DNA from: Hymenobacter taeanensis
GTDB taxonomy: Bacteria > Bacteroidota > Bacteroidia > Cytophagales > Hymenobacteraceae
DNA length: 64,000 nt
Assembly (NCBI RefSeq): GCF_013137895.1
Contig: NZ_CP053538.1
Coordinates: 4,247,001-4,311,000, forward strand
Reading direction: 5' to 3'
Under the pieces are notes generated by a model. The model was given only the letters and a program-made list of their open reading frames with translations, was not told the DNA's origin and made no database searches. Of the stretch, positions 51,523 through 60,307 are shown piece by piece (the first letter of the stretch is position 1; every line of letters starts with the position of its first letter). The position numbers and the translations under genes were made by a program.

Positions 51523-52104
51523 ATGATGCACTCCCGCCTGCTTGCTGCCGCTTTCCTGTTTCTGCCTTTCCTCAGTGGTGCCCAAACCCCGGCCCCCAGC
51601 CCCGATCCGCTGCCCCGGCTGATTCAGGAACGTGAAACCCTGATCCGTCAGTACGAAGCGGCTAATGCCCAGCGAAATGCATTCCTGGCCAATAAGCCCA
51701 GCAAAAAAGACCTCCAGGAGGTGGTAGATGCTCTGAAAGGCATTATCAGGAAGGATACTGAAATTGTGCGGGCCGTACAGGACGCCACGCAGCGCCGCAC
51801 GGCCGCCATTGTGGCCGAGAACCAGCAGGCCAAGCAGCAAGTAACAGTGGCTCAAACAGACCAAACCAGTACCCGCCAGCGCTTCTACGACCTGGAGAAC
51901 GAAATTGCCAACCTGCAGCTGCGCGACAAGCAGCGGGAGAAAAAGCTTCAGGACGTACAAGCATCTGCCGCTGAAGCCACGCAGGCCCGCACCAGTCGCG
52001 AGCTGCTGGCCGCCGGCTTGGCCGTACTGTCTATTGCCCTGCTGGCTTATGTGCTTAAGCTCCGTAGCAGATTGGCAACCCCGCCCCCCCGGCGCCGCAA
52101 GTAA
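51523..52104 (+). CDS. Secreted coiled-coil protein with C-terminal membrane anchor
   Basis: This product of 193 residues (start at ATG 51523 or 51526) has a signal peptide (SRLLAAAFLFLPFLSGAQ), a long helical region with heptads from about 25 to 155 (FYDLENEIANLQLRDKQREK), and a C-terminal membrane span (LAAGLAVLSIALLAYVLKL) followed by a basic tail. It would sit in the inner membrane with the coiled coil in the periplasm. No family recognised. A perfect terminator follows. Confidence 0.65.
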   Translation: MMHSRLLAAAFLFLPFLSGAQTPAPSPDPLPRLIQERETLIRQYEAANAQRNAFLANKPSKKDLQEVVDALKGIIRKDTEIVRAVQDATQRRTAAIVAENQQAKQQVTVAQTDQTSTRQRFYDLENEIANLQLRDKQREKKLQDVQASAAEATQARTSRELLAAGLAVLSIALLAYVLKLRSRLATPPPRRRK

Positions 52105-52161
52105 TATGCTTACAGTCAGCCTGGTTCTAAAATGTGGCTGCTATCTACACCAGAGGTCATT

Positions 52162-52193
52162 AAAAAGCCCCTTTTTGCAGAAAGGGGCTTTTT
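52162..52193. terminator. Bidirectional-looking terminator, 13-bp stem
   Basis: aaaaagccccttt pairs with aaaggggcttttt across a 6-base loop, 57 bases after the coiled-coil gene. Confidence 0.75.
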
Positions 52194-52507
52194 GAGATGA
52201 AGAACCAGTCACTCAGCTAGGTCTCCAAAAAAGTGCAAGAGTAGCAACTGCCAGGTGACACAGCGTAGCTTTAGCACGGGAGGCAGAAGTTAAGAACTCT
52301 TTTCAAAGAGACAACTTTTGAGCGTAGGTGTAAAGGAAGAACCCTTCGCATTTGTGACATGCCAACGCCCCGGCAGTAGGCCAGTTCACAAACATAAAGT
52401 CTATCGAATATTTATTGTTGAATTCGAAAAGGACGCCATTTCACTTAGCACGCTTGGCGTACGCCAGTAGATTTATGCTTCAATTGTGACCTGAAAATTA
52501 ATCAGTA
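52194..52507. other. Gene-free stretch before the DUF2007 gene
   Basis: About 310 bases with no ORF, repeat or strong hairpin. A TAGATTTA stretch at 52468 is a near match to the -7 consensus and may be the promoter of the next gene. Confidence 0.45.
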
Positions 52508-52858
52508 ATGCTAGTTACCGCTGCCGAATTTCTGACTTACCGCGAGGCAGTTGTGCTCTATTCCCAACTCCGGGCGCTTGAAATTGAGGCCCTGGTAAAA
52601 ACCTGTGGCCCGCCTACTTTTCCTTTCGGCGACGGCATGTATTACCAGCTTCTGATTGAGGAATATGCCGTGAATGATGCTCAGGAGCTGCTGCAGGCCT
52701 TTGCGAAGCAGCGAGCCGCGCCGCCAGCCTTGCGCTGCCCCAGGTGCGACTCGCAAAACCACCTCCTGCTGCGGCAGTTGCCCTGGTGGAAACGCGTGTT
52801 TTACGCCGGCACTACTCTCCACAAATGTGCCGATTGCGGTAAGGAATTTCCGGCCTGA
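52508..52858 (+). CDS. DUF2007-like protein with zinc ribbon
   Basis: The 116-residue protein has an N-terminal DUF2007-type ferredoxin-like domain (TYREAVVLYSQLRALEIEAL, then VNDAQELLQAFAKQ) and a C-terminal zinc ribbon (CPRCDSQNHLLLR ... CADCGKEF). DUF2007 is a putative signal-transducing or regulatory domain of unknown ligand. It precedes the SWIM cluster by about 60 bases and may or may not be part of it. Confidence 0.78.
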   Translation: MLVTAAEFLTYREAVVLYSQLRALEIEALVKTCGPPTFPFGDGMYYQLLIEEYAVNDAQELLQAFAKQRAAPPALRCPRCDSQNHLLLRQLPWWKRVFYAGTTLHKCADCGKEFPA

Positions 52859-52916
52859 ACTACTACTTTGCCGCGGTATCCGGCCTGCTATATCACAGGC
52901 GTAATGTTGTAAGCAA

Positions 52917-54374
52917 TTGACCTGGACCGAAGCACAGGCCCGCGCCCTTATTACTGATGCTGGCACGCTTAAACGCGGCCAGGAGCTTGCCGCCCCCACG
53001 AACTGGAGCCACCTGGGCCAGACCGCCACTGCTGCATGGGGTGAGTGCAAAGGCAGCGGCAGCAAGCCCTATCAAACCGGCCTCGACCTCACGGAGCCTG
53101 CTTTTAAGTGCTCCTGCCCCAGCCGGGTATTTCCGTGCAAGCACGGCGCCGCCCTGCTCCTGCTGCTGGCTCGCCAGCCCCAGCTGCTCAGCGGTACCAC
53201 TCCACCGCCCTGGCTGCAGGAGTGGCTACATAAGCGCCAGCAAACGCAAGGCAAAAAGGCCGTACAAACTGCGCCGGAAGAGACTTTACTGGCTGCACCC
53301 AGCCTGGCTCCTGCCACCACCGCCGATGCTGAGCTAGCACGCCAGAAACGAGAGGCACAACGCCTGAGCCGAATGCAGCAGGGCGCTGAAGAGCTGGAAA
53401 CCTGGCTAGCAGATCTTATGCGGGCCGGGCTAGCTACGGCCGAAAGTCAGCCGCTCAGCTTCTGGGAAAACCAGGCGGCGCGGCTGGTTGATAATCAATT
53501 GCCGGGGCTAGCCGCCGTACTGCGCGAGCTGCCCAGTCTGCGCCACCAAGGCCCCACCTGGCCGGAGCTACTGCTAGGCCAGGTAGGGGAACTGTACCTG
53601 CTAACCCGCACCACCCGCAACCTAGGGCAGTTGCCTGCTGAAACCCGCCGAGAAGTGCTGCAGCAACTTGGCGTGACTAGCAAAAAAGAAGAAGTTCTCG
53701 CCACGCAGCCCGCCGTTACTGATCAGTGGCTGGTATTAAGTCAGACTACCACGCAGGAGGAGCGCCTGCTGGTGCGCCGTTCCTGGTTGCAGGGCCAAAC
53801 AACCAGCCGCTATGCCCTGGTGGTAGAGTTTTCCTTTGGAGGTCAGGCTTTCACTACGTCCCTGGTACCAGAGGGCCGCTTTGCTGGCAGCGTAACATTT
53901 TACCCAAGCCTGTTTCCGCTGCGGGCAGTACCCGGTGAGCTCACTTTTGTGGGCACCAGCACCCTGGCCCCAGTAGGCAGCACCACGCCCGATGAGTTGC
54001 TGGAGGCTTACGCGGCCGGGCTAGCCCAGCTGCCGTGGCTGCAAGAGCTGCCAGTGCTGCTGAGCGGCGGGGTGCCACTACAAACCACCACCGGTGCCTG
54101 GGCACTTCAGTTTCCGGCCGCCGCTGCACCTGCTAAAGCCTCTGCATCTGTCATTCCTGATGCCTCCAGCGTTCCTACTGGCCTACCGGCCCCTACCGCG
54201 CCCCCTAAGCTCAACGACATCCTCATGCCTCTGGCCTGCGATGAGCTTCATGGCTGGCAGTTGCGCGCGGTGAGTGGTGGCTATCCGCTCACGGTATTTG
54301 GCGAATGGACGGGGGCCGCCCTGCGTCCGCTTGCCCACTGGCCTAGTCCCCTTACCGCTCCTTTCTCTGCCTGA
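52917..54374 (+). CDS. SWIM zinc-finger family protein
   Basis: The 485-residue protein starts at TTG 52917 (MTWTEAQARALITDAGTLKR), which matches the usual start of this family. The SWIM finger FKCSCPSRVFPCKHGAALLL is at about residue 63-80 (C-x-C...C-x-H). The long remainder has leucine-rich helical and beta segments and no second known domain. SWIM domains bind zinc and often nucleic acid or protein partners. It is the first gene of the DUF5691/MoxR/DUF5682 cluster, two bases before the next gene, so the cluster is one operon at least up to 55981. Confidence 0.9.
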   Translation: MTWTEAQARALITDAGTLKRGQELAAPTNWSHLGQTATAAWGECKGSGSKPYQTGLDLTEPAFKCSCPSRVFPCKHGAALLLLLARQPQLLSGTTPPPWLQEWLHKRQQTQGKKAVQTAPEETLLAAPSLAPATTADAELARQKREAQRLSRMQQGAEELETWLADLMRAGLATAESQPLSFWENQAARLVDNQLPGLAAVLRELPSLRHQGPTWPELLLGQVGELYLLTRTTRNLGQLPAETRREVLQQLGVTSKKEEVLATQPAVTDQWLVLSQTTTQEERLLVRRSWLQGQTTSRYALVVEFSFGGQAFTTSLVPEGRFAGSVTFYPSLFPLRAVPGELTFVGTSTLAPVGSTTPDELLEAYAAGLAQLPWLQELPVLLSGGVPLQTTTGAWALQFPAAAAPAKASASVIPDASSVPTGLPAPTAPPKLNDILMPLACDELHGWQLRAVSGGYPLTVFGEWTGAALRPLAHWPSPLTAPFSA

Positions 54375-54376
54375 TT

Positions 54377-55981
54377 ATGCCGGAGCCTCATTCCACCACT
54401 TCCCCAGGCCCAACCGTGCAACCCAGCGCCGACTGGCAGCGGCTGCTGCGCGTGGCCTTGCTAGGAACCCGCCAGATTCCCGATGCTCTGCCGACTGGTG
54501 GCCTGACGTTGCCCGCCGCACCCACCGACCCCGACCACCGAGAAAAACAGGCTCTGGCGGCGGCTGGGGCCTTATCACTGGTGCGCAAAGCAGGCTACCA
54601 CTTTGTGCCGGCCCCAGTAGCAACTCCGGGCGCAGCACCAGCCCCCCCCGATACTGCCCCGCCGCTTGGTACCCAGGGCGCGCAGTTGCTACAGCAGCTG
54701 CTAGAGGGCACGCACCAAACGTTGCTTGTTGGCTTTCTAGAAGACATGTATACCCAGGGCCGGCGGGTACCGCATGCGCTGCTGGTGCCTTTGCTGGAGC
54801 TGGCCCGCACCCGCCGCGAGCTGCACGGTCCCGCCGCGCAGGTGCTGGGTGAGCGGGGTACCTGGCTGGCAAAGCAGCACCCGGGTTGGCTGCCTATGCT
54901 GGTAAGCACTAACGCTACGCCTGCTAGTACCACCTGGGAAACGGGCACCACCGCCGAGCGAGCTTCCTTTCTGAGTCAGCTCCGGAGCACCGCGCCAGTT
55001 CAGGCGCGGGAGCTGCTGGCGGCAGTTCTTCCACAGGAACCCGCCAAAAACCAGGTCCACTTGCTGGAAACCCTGCGTACAGGGCTGTCGGCCAACGACA
55101 TGCCGTTGCTGGAGCAGTATCTCGCGTCAAAAAACAAGGATGTGCGACTCGTGGTGCGCCCCCTGTTGGCGAAGGTGCCGGGCAGTAGGCTGCTTGAGCG
55201 GGTGTGGCAGCGCGCTGAGCCACTTATTCGGTTAAAAACCTCTCTCCTCACCAAGAAGCTGGTGGTAGAGCTTCCAGACCAGCCCTGGGAAAAAACCTGG
55301 TTGGCCGATGGTCTTGAGCAGCACGACAGCCGTTTTCAAGGCGACCGGGCTACTTTGCTAGGCCAGATGCTGTCCCTCATTCCGCCCCAGCGCTGGACAA
55401 CCCACTTCCGGCTCACTACTCCTAAACTGCTAGACCTGGCAGCCAATACAGAGTGGGGGGCGCTGCTCATTAGTGGCTGGGCCGAGGCGGCCATTTTGCA
55501 CCAGGATGCCAGCTGGGCCGCTGCCCTATTAGAATGGCTTTACGAGAAGCCCCGGAAGCTGCCCCCTCTACAGGCTCTTGGGAGGCTGATGGCCCAACTC
55601 TCCCCTGCCCAATTCACCAGCCTGCTTTTGCCCCTACTGGCAGCTGCTCCAAACTTCAGCCCTGAGGTGCGCTGGCTACCCGTGCTTCTGCAGGGCTCCG
55701 CTCCGTGGTCGGAAACCCTGACGCGCCGGGTTGTAGAAGTGCTGCTTGAGGCACTCGTTCGGCCTGAGCAGTTGCACCGCATGCATTACGCCGCCAGTCA
55801 GCTATTCGAGCATATGGCCCAGGTGGTGCCGGCTAGCCAGTACGTCCTTTGCGCCCGTAGCCTGGAGCCACTCCTGCATGACGTGCCTTACGTCCATAAC
55901 AGTCTTTCCCGTCTGCTCAGCACGCTCCATTTCCGCCAGCAGCTTACGGAGGCCCTTACTGAGCCACCTGGCCTAGACTAA
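54377..55981 (+). CDS. DUF5691 family protein
   Basis: The 534-residue protein starts two bases after the SWIM gene, indicating translational coupling. It is mostly helical, with an N-terminal segment (QRLLRVALLGTRQIPDALP) and repeats resembling ARM/HEAT helices (KVPGSRLLERVWQRAEPLI, ALGRLMAQLSPAQFTSLLLP). I recognise it as DUF5691, which co-occurs with SWIM and MoxR genes. Biochemical function is unknown; a scaffold or adaptor role is an inference. Confidence 0.78.
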   Translation: MPEPHSTTSPGPTVQPSADWQRLLRVALLGTRQIPDALPTGGLTLPAAPTDPDHREKQALAAAGALSLVRKAGYHFVPAPVATPGAAPAPPDTAPPLGTQGAQLLQQLLEGTHQTLLVGFLEDMYTQGRRVPHALLVPLLELARTRRELHGPAAQVLGERGTWLAKQHPGWLPMLVSTNATPASTTWETGTTAERASFLSQLRSTAPVQARELLAAVLPQEPAKNQVHLLETLRTGLSANDMPLLEQYLASKNKDVRLVVRPLLAKVPGSRLLERVWQRAEPLIRLKTSLLTKKLVVELPDQPWEKTWLADGLEQHDSRFQGDRATLLGQMLSLIPPQRWTTHFRLTTPKLLDLAANTEWGALLISGWAEAAILHQDASWAAALLEWLYEKPRKLPPLQALGRLMAQLSPAQFTSLLLPLLAAAPNFSPEVRWLPVLLQGSAPWSETLTRRVVEVLLEALVRPEQLHRMHYAASQLFEHMAQVVPASQYVLCARSLEPLLHDVPYVHNSLSRLLSTLHFRQQLTEALTEPPGLD

Positions 55982-56040
55982 CCTCCCGCCAGGTTTCTTC
56001 CTTCATTTCTTGCTCTCACCCGCCTAGCTTACGTGCTCCT

Positions 56041-57138
56041 ATGTCACACAAGTCTACCTCCGAAGTGCTGCGCCCCCACGTAGAGGTGCAATACGCCGAT
56101 GAACTCGCCGCTCTGGCTTCCATTGACGACCGCCCGAAGCCGCCGAACTGGCAGCTCTCGCCCTGGGCCGTGGTCACCTACCTGCTGGGTGGCAAGCTGG
56201 ACAATGGATTCGAGATTGAGCCCAAGTACATTGGGCAGCGGCGCCTAATGGAAATTGCCGTGGCTACCCTGGCCACCGACCGCGCCCTGCTGCTGCTGGG
56301 CGTACCCGGCACGGCCAAAAGCTGGGTTTCGGAGCACCTGACTGCCGCCATCAGTGGGCACTCCAACCTGCTGATTCAGGGCACGGCCGGCACCAGTGAA
56401 GATGCCATCCGCTACTCCTGGAATTACGCCCGCCTCATTGCCGAAGGCCCCTCCGCGGCGGCCCTTGTGCCCTCACCCCTGCTCAAAGGCATGCAGGAAG
56501 GCGCCCTGGTCCGGGTAGAAGAGCTCACCCGCATCCCCTCCGACGTGCAGGACACGCTCATCACCGTCCTCTCCGAAAAGGTATTGCCCGTGCCCGAGCT
56601 GGCTACCGAAATCCAAGCCACCCGCGGCTTCAACGTAATTGCCACTGCCAACGACCGCGACAAGGGCGTAAACGAGCTGAGCAGCGCCCTGCGCCGCCGT
56701 TTCAACACCGTGGTGCTGCCCCTACCTACCTCCGTGGCCGAGGAAGTGCAGATTGTCCACTCCCGCGTGGAGAAAACCGGCCGGGCCCTACAGCTGCCAC
56801 CCACCATCACGGCCCTGGAGCAAATCAGCCGCCTCGTGACCGTCTTCCGGGAGTTGCGCTCCGGTGTGACGGAGAACGGCAAAACCAAGCTCAAGAGCCC
56901 GAGCGGCACCCTCAGCACCGGTGAGGCCATTTCGGTGCTCAACAGTGGCCTAGCCCTGGCCGCCTACTTCGGCGACGGCACCCTGCAAGCCGCCGACCTC
57001 GCCGCCGGCCTCACCGGCGCCGTCATCAAAGACCCCGTGCAAGACCGCGTGGTATGGCTGGAGTACCTGGAAACCGTAGTAAAAGAGCGCGACGGGTGGA
57101 AGGACTTGTACCGGGCCTGCCGGGAGGTGGTAGAGTAA
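56041..57138 (+). CDS. MoxR-type AAA+ ATPase
   Basis: The 365-residue ATPase has Walker A GVPGTAKS at about 87-94, a Walker B-like GALVRVEELTRIPSDVQDTL, sensor 1 in FNVIATANDRDKG and the arginine-finger region SSALRRRFNTVVLP. It differs from typical MoxR in Walker B (VEELTR rather than DEINR) but keeps the catalytic Glu. MoxR proteins usually act as chaperones or remodellers with a VWA-domain partner. It follows DUF5691 by 59 bases. Confidence 0.92.
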   Translation: MSHKSTSEVLRPHVEVQYADELAALASIDDRPKPPNWQLSPWAVVTYLLGGKLDNGFEIEPKYIGQRRLMEIAVATLATDRALLLLGVPGTAKSWVSEHLTAAISGHSNLLIQGTAGTSEDAIRYSWNYARLIAEGPSAAALVPSPLLKGMQEGALVRVEELTRIPSDVQDTLITVLSEKVLPVPELATEIQATRGFNVIATANDRDKGVNELSSALRRRFNTVVLPLPTSVAEEVQIVHSRVEKTGRALQLPPTITALEQISRLVTVFRELRSGVTENGKTKLKSPSGTLSTGEAISVLNSGLALAAYFGDGTLQAADLAAGLTGAVIKDPVQDRVVWLEYLETVVKERDGWKDLYRACREVVE

Positions 57139-57144
57139 AGAACG

Positions 57145-57744
57145 ATGTCTTATTCTATCACATTAAGCCGGTTAGGTGCCGACCTAATGCACGAGTTACC
57201 TATTAAAGCTGCTGAATGGGAAGCGTGTGTGCGCAAACTAGAAGGCACCCGCCTCAGTGGTAAGCCTAGCAACCGAGAGATAGAGTTCTACAACGAGAAC
57301 CATCAGCATTGGGAGCCATTGTTCTGGCTCGATGAACGAGGTTGCGCCCACAGCAATGCCCTGCATTATTTCGGCCAAGAAGACCTTGAAATGAGCCGAC
57401 ACCTAAAAGGCATGCAGATAGCGCAGTGCCTGAACACGTACATCAGCGGGGAGGAGGGTTCCTTCTTTTATATTCCTGGCTGGCATAGCTATTTCTGGAA
57501 TGACACAGATGAGTTGGAAGCTGTCAGCATTGATGAATTGCTAGAATACCGGCGGCAGTACGATGATGATGCTGGTAATATGGCGGAAAGGCTCAAGGCC
57601 ATTCGGGCAGCAATGGAGGTGCAGGCCCCACCTAAGCTTAGCACAGTTTCTCCGTCAGCCCCATCGCGCCAATCTTACCAGTGGCTTTTTTGGTTGATGC
57701 TGCTGATAGCAGCTTATTATTTGGAACAGCTGCTCTTGTTTTAG
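57145..57744 (+). CDS. Unknown protein with C-terminal membrane anchor, 199 aa
   Basis: I do not recognise this gene. It begins 6 bases after the MoxR stop and codes for a cytoplasmic domain (residues 1-170, with NENHQHWEPLFWLDERGC and FFYIPGWHSYFWNDTDELEA) and a C-terminal span (WLFWLMLLIAAYYLEQLLLF). GC content is clearly lower than in its neighbours and the 110-base spacer after it is AT-richer too. In similar clusters I would expect a conserved family gene here; this looks like an insertion. Confidence 0.65.
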   Translation: MSYSITLSRLGADLMHELPIKAAEWEACVRKLEGTRLSGKPSNREIEFYNENHQHWEPLFWLDERGCAHSNALHYFGQEDLEMSRHLKGMQIAQCLNTYISGEEGSFFYIPGWHSYFWNDTDELEAVSIDELLEYRRQYDDDAGNMAERLKAIRAAMEVQAPPKLSTVSPSAPSRQSYQWLFWLMLLIAAYYLEQLLLF

Positions 57745-57858
57745 GTGATTATTCCCAGAATTCCTGAACATATATGGCAACAGATACCAAGTGATATCAG
57801 CGGCTGCTATCAGAAAGGCGCGAATACCAAAGCTCCTATAATAAGCCTATTTTAACCT

Positions 57859-60225
57859 ATGCCCACTGACCTGCGCCTATACGGCATCCGCCACCACGGC
57901 CCTGGCAGCACCGCCAGCCTCTTGAAGGCGCTGGATGCGTTTCAGCCCGATTTGGTACTGATGGAGTGCCCCGCTGATGGGGAGAAAGCCCTGGCGCTGG
58001 CTTCCAATCCGGAGCTGAAGCCGCCCGTGGCATTGCTGATTTATAACCCCAAGCAGCATGCCCAGGCCAGCTTCTTTCCTTTTGCGCACTTCTCGCCGGA
58101 GTGGCAGGCGGCGCAGTGGTGCCAGCAGCATGGCGCCCACCTGCGCTGCTTCGATCTGCCAATGACGCTGCGGTTTGCCTTGCCGGATACCGTTGAAATG
58201 CAACCTCACCCCCTAGCCCCCTCTCCTCAGGGAGAGGGGGAACCAGCCACTAGTTCTAAAGCAGACGACCAAGTTGCCGATAACCCGACTGGTCCAGAAA
58301 AGCCAGAAGCTGATCTAGAAACCCTAGAACAAGTCCCCCCTCTCCCTGAGGAGAGGGGGCTAGGGGGTGAGGTTCCCCTCCGCCACGACCCCATTGCCCA
58401 CCTCGCCCGCCTCGATGGGTACACCGATGGGGAGCGGTGGTGGGAAGCTCGCATTGAGCACAGCGCCGGCCACGCCGATACATTTGAGGTGGTACTGCAC
58501 ACGATGACGGCCCTGCGGGAAGAGCTGGCCCAGCCTGAATCGGAAGAAACCTTACTGCGGGAGGCCTACATGCGCGAAACCATGCGCGCCTCCCTCAAGC
58601 AGGGCTACCAGCGGGTGGCGGTGGTGTGCGGGGCCTGGCACGCACCGGTGCTGCGCCTGGAGGAGTTGCCGCGCTACGCCAAGGAAGACAAAGCTCGCCT
58701 GAAGGGGTTGAAGAAAGCGCCCACTGAAGCCACCTGGGTGCCTTGGACCTATGAGCGCCTGGCTTTCCAATCGGGGTACGGCGCGGGGGTACTCTCGCCG
58801 GCCTGGTACGAGCTGCTGTTCGCGGAGCCCCACGACCGGGTGGTAACGCACTGGATGGTGCGCGCCGCCCACCTGCTGCGTGCCCAGCAGATGGATGCCT
58901 CGTCGGCGCATGCTATTGAGGGGGTGCGCCTGGCGGAGACGCTGGCCGCCGTGCGCGGGCTAGCCCTGCCCGGTATTGAGGAGCTGGAGGAAGCCGCGGT
59001 GAGCATCTTCGGGGGTGGCTACGCCGAGGCCCTGGAGCTGGTGCATCAGCAGCTGGTGGTGGGGGAAGCCCTGGGCGAAGTGCCTGAAGAGCTGCCAGCC
59101 TCGCCCCTGCAGCAAGACCTAGCCCAGCAGCAAAAGGCGCTACGCCTGAAGCCCGAAGCCACGTCCAAAACCCTGGCCCTCGACCTGCGCAAAGACCTCG
59201 ACCTAAGCCGCAGCCACTTGCTGCACCGCCTGCAGCTACTCAGCATCCGGTGGGGCAAGCCCCAACAAGTGCAGGGCAAGAGTGGCACCTTCCATGAGGT
59301 ATGGGAACTGCAGTGGCGCCCCGAAATGGTCCTGGGCATACTGGAAGCCGGCCGCTGGGGCAACACCATTTTGAGTGCCGCTAGCGGCGCAGCCAATCAT
59401 CGCGCCGAGCAGGCCACCGACCTAGGCCAGGTCAGCCAGTTGCTGGAAGAAGCCCTCCGCGCCGACCTGGCCCCGGCCCTGCCCGCACTGGTGGCCCGCC
59501 TCGAAGCCCTCAGCGCCGGCACCCGCGACGTAGCCCACCTACTTTCAGCCCTGCCCCCGCTGGTAAACGTGCTGCGCTACGGCAACGTGCGTCGTACCGA
59601 AACGGCCCAAGTGGCGCACGTGGTTCACCACTTGGTGCCGCGCCTGTGCATTTCGCTCCCCCTGGCTTGCACCGGCCTCGACCGTGATGCCGCCAGTCAG
59701 TTGCTGGAGCGCCTCGAAGCCGCCCACCAAGCCATTCGCCTGCTCCCCAACGAAGACCAGCAGGCTCATTGGTACGCGGCCCTGCATATCATTAGCCGGC
59801 AGCCGGCCAGCAGTGGCCTACTAGCCGGCGTGGCAGCTCGCCTGCTCTTCGACACCCAACAATTAGCACCCGAGGAAACAGCCACCCTGCTAGGCCTAGC
59901 GCTGGCCCCAGCCCAACCCACCGACTACGCCACCGCATGGATTGAAGGTTTCCTGCGAGGCAGCGGCCTGCTGCTCATCCACAACCGGGTGCTGTTTGAC
60001 TTGCTGGACGAGTGGCTTTCTGGCCTTGATGAAGCGGTTTTCCAAGAAACAGTGCCCCTGCTCCGCCGCTCCTTCGCCGACTTCAGCCAACCTGAGCGCC
60101 AGCAGGTACTAGCCCTGGCCGTAGGTGGAGCCGCGCCCCAAGCCGCACTGGAAGCCGATTTCGACCTGGAACGTGGCCTGCGGGTGCTGCCCGTACTACG
60201 GGAGTTGCTGGGTATATTGACCTAG
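57859..60225 (+). CDS. DUF5682 family protein with an embedded palindromic insertion
   Basis: The 788-residue protein begins MPTDLRLYGIRHHGPGSTAS, the hallmark GIRHHGPGS motif of DUF5682, a family related to ChaN/TraB-like proteins of unknown function. Conserved blocks include PADGEKALALASNPELKPPV, the YTDGERWWE segment and VVCGAWHAPVLRLEELPRY. The C-terminal half is long and helical. Residues 115-172 (PHPLAPSPQGEGEPATSS onward) come from an inserted palindromic element and form a likely disordered linker; the frame is kept. It is the last gene of the SWIM/MoxR cluster here. Confidence 0.85.
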   Translation: MPTDLRLYGIRHHGPGSTASLLKALDAFQPDLVLMECPADGEKALALASNPELKPPVALLIYNPKQHAQASFFPFAHFSPEWQAAQWCQQHGAHLRCFDLPMTLRFALPDTVEMQPHPLAPSPQGEGEPATSSKADDQVADNPTGPEKPEADLETLEQVPPLPEERGLGGEVPLRHDPIAHLARLDGYTDGERWWEARIEHSAGHADTFEVVLHTMTALREELAQPESEETLLREAYMRETMRASLKQGYQRVAVVCGAWHAPVLRLEELPRYAKEDKARLKGLKKAPTEATWVPWTYERLAFQSGYGAGVLSPAWYELLFAEPHDRVVTHWMVRAAHLLRAQQMDASSAHAIEGVRLAETLAAVRGLALPGIEELEEAAVSIFGGGYAEALELVHQQLVVGEALGEVPEELPASPLQQDLAQQQKALRLKPEATSKTLALDLRKDLDLSRSHLLHRLQLLSIRWGKPQQVQGKSGTFHEVWELQWRPEMVLGILEAGRWGNTILSAASGAANHRAEQATDLGQVSQLLEEALRADLAPALPALVARLEALSAGTRDVAHLLSALPPLVNVLRYGNVRRTETAQVAHVVHHLVPRLCISLPLACTGLDRDAASQLLERLEAAHQAIRLLPNEDQQAHWYAALHIISRQPASSGLLAGVAARLLFDTQQLAPEETATLLGLALAPAQPTDYATAWIEGFLRGSGLLLIHNRVLFDLLDEWLSGLDEAVFQETVPLLRRSFADFSQPERQQVLALAVGGAAPQAALEADFDLERGLRVLPVLRELLGILT
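58202..58374. repeat. In-frame palindromic element with 39-bp perfect inverted arms
   Basis: Arms 58202-58240 and 58336-58374 are exact reverse complements over 39 bases, and each arm has its own 10-bp hairpin with a TCAG or CTGA loop (ccccctctcc/ggagaggggg). A 95-base core separates them. The arms contain cctcaccccctagcccc, a sequence I recall as a dispersed repeat in several bacterial phyla. The element sits inside the DUF5682 coding sequence and adds about 58 residues without a stop. The structure is directly visible; the mobile-element interpretation is inferred. Confidence 0.85.
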
Positions 60226-60232
60226 CATACAA

Positions 60233-60258
60233 TGTAGAGACGCAACACTTCGCGTCTT
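60233..60258. repeat. Short palindromic repeat (GAGACGC core)
   Basis: agacgc and gcgtct surround aacacttc in inverse orientation. The flanking gtagagacgcaa form is one I recall as a dispersed repeat in many genomes. The hairpin at 60308 contains the same palindrome in the opposite orientation. Confidence 0.5.
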
Positions 60259-60307
60259 GGCGCTAAACGACTACGTTGGAGCGCCTGGCCCGGAGAGGTC
60301 AATCGAA

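Noticed and set aside
54375-54872. Minus-strand ORF of 165 codons and a plus-strand 192-codon ORF in another frame
   Set aside because: Both overlap the DUF5691 gene and are Pro/Ala/Arg-rich shadows. The DUF5691 frame has the continuous family sequence.
58202-58374. CRISPR-like repeat pair
   Set aside because: Only two arms, inverted rather than direct, and translated in frame within a conserved gene; no spacer array or cas genes.
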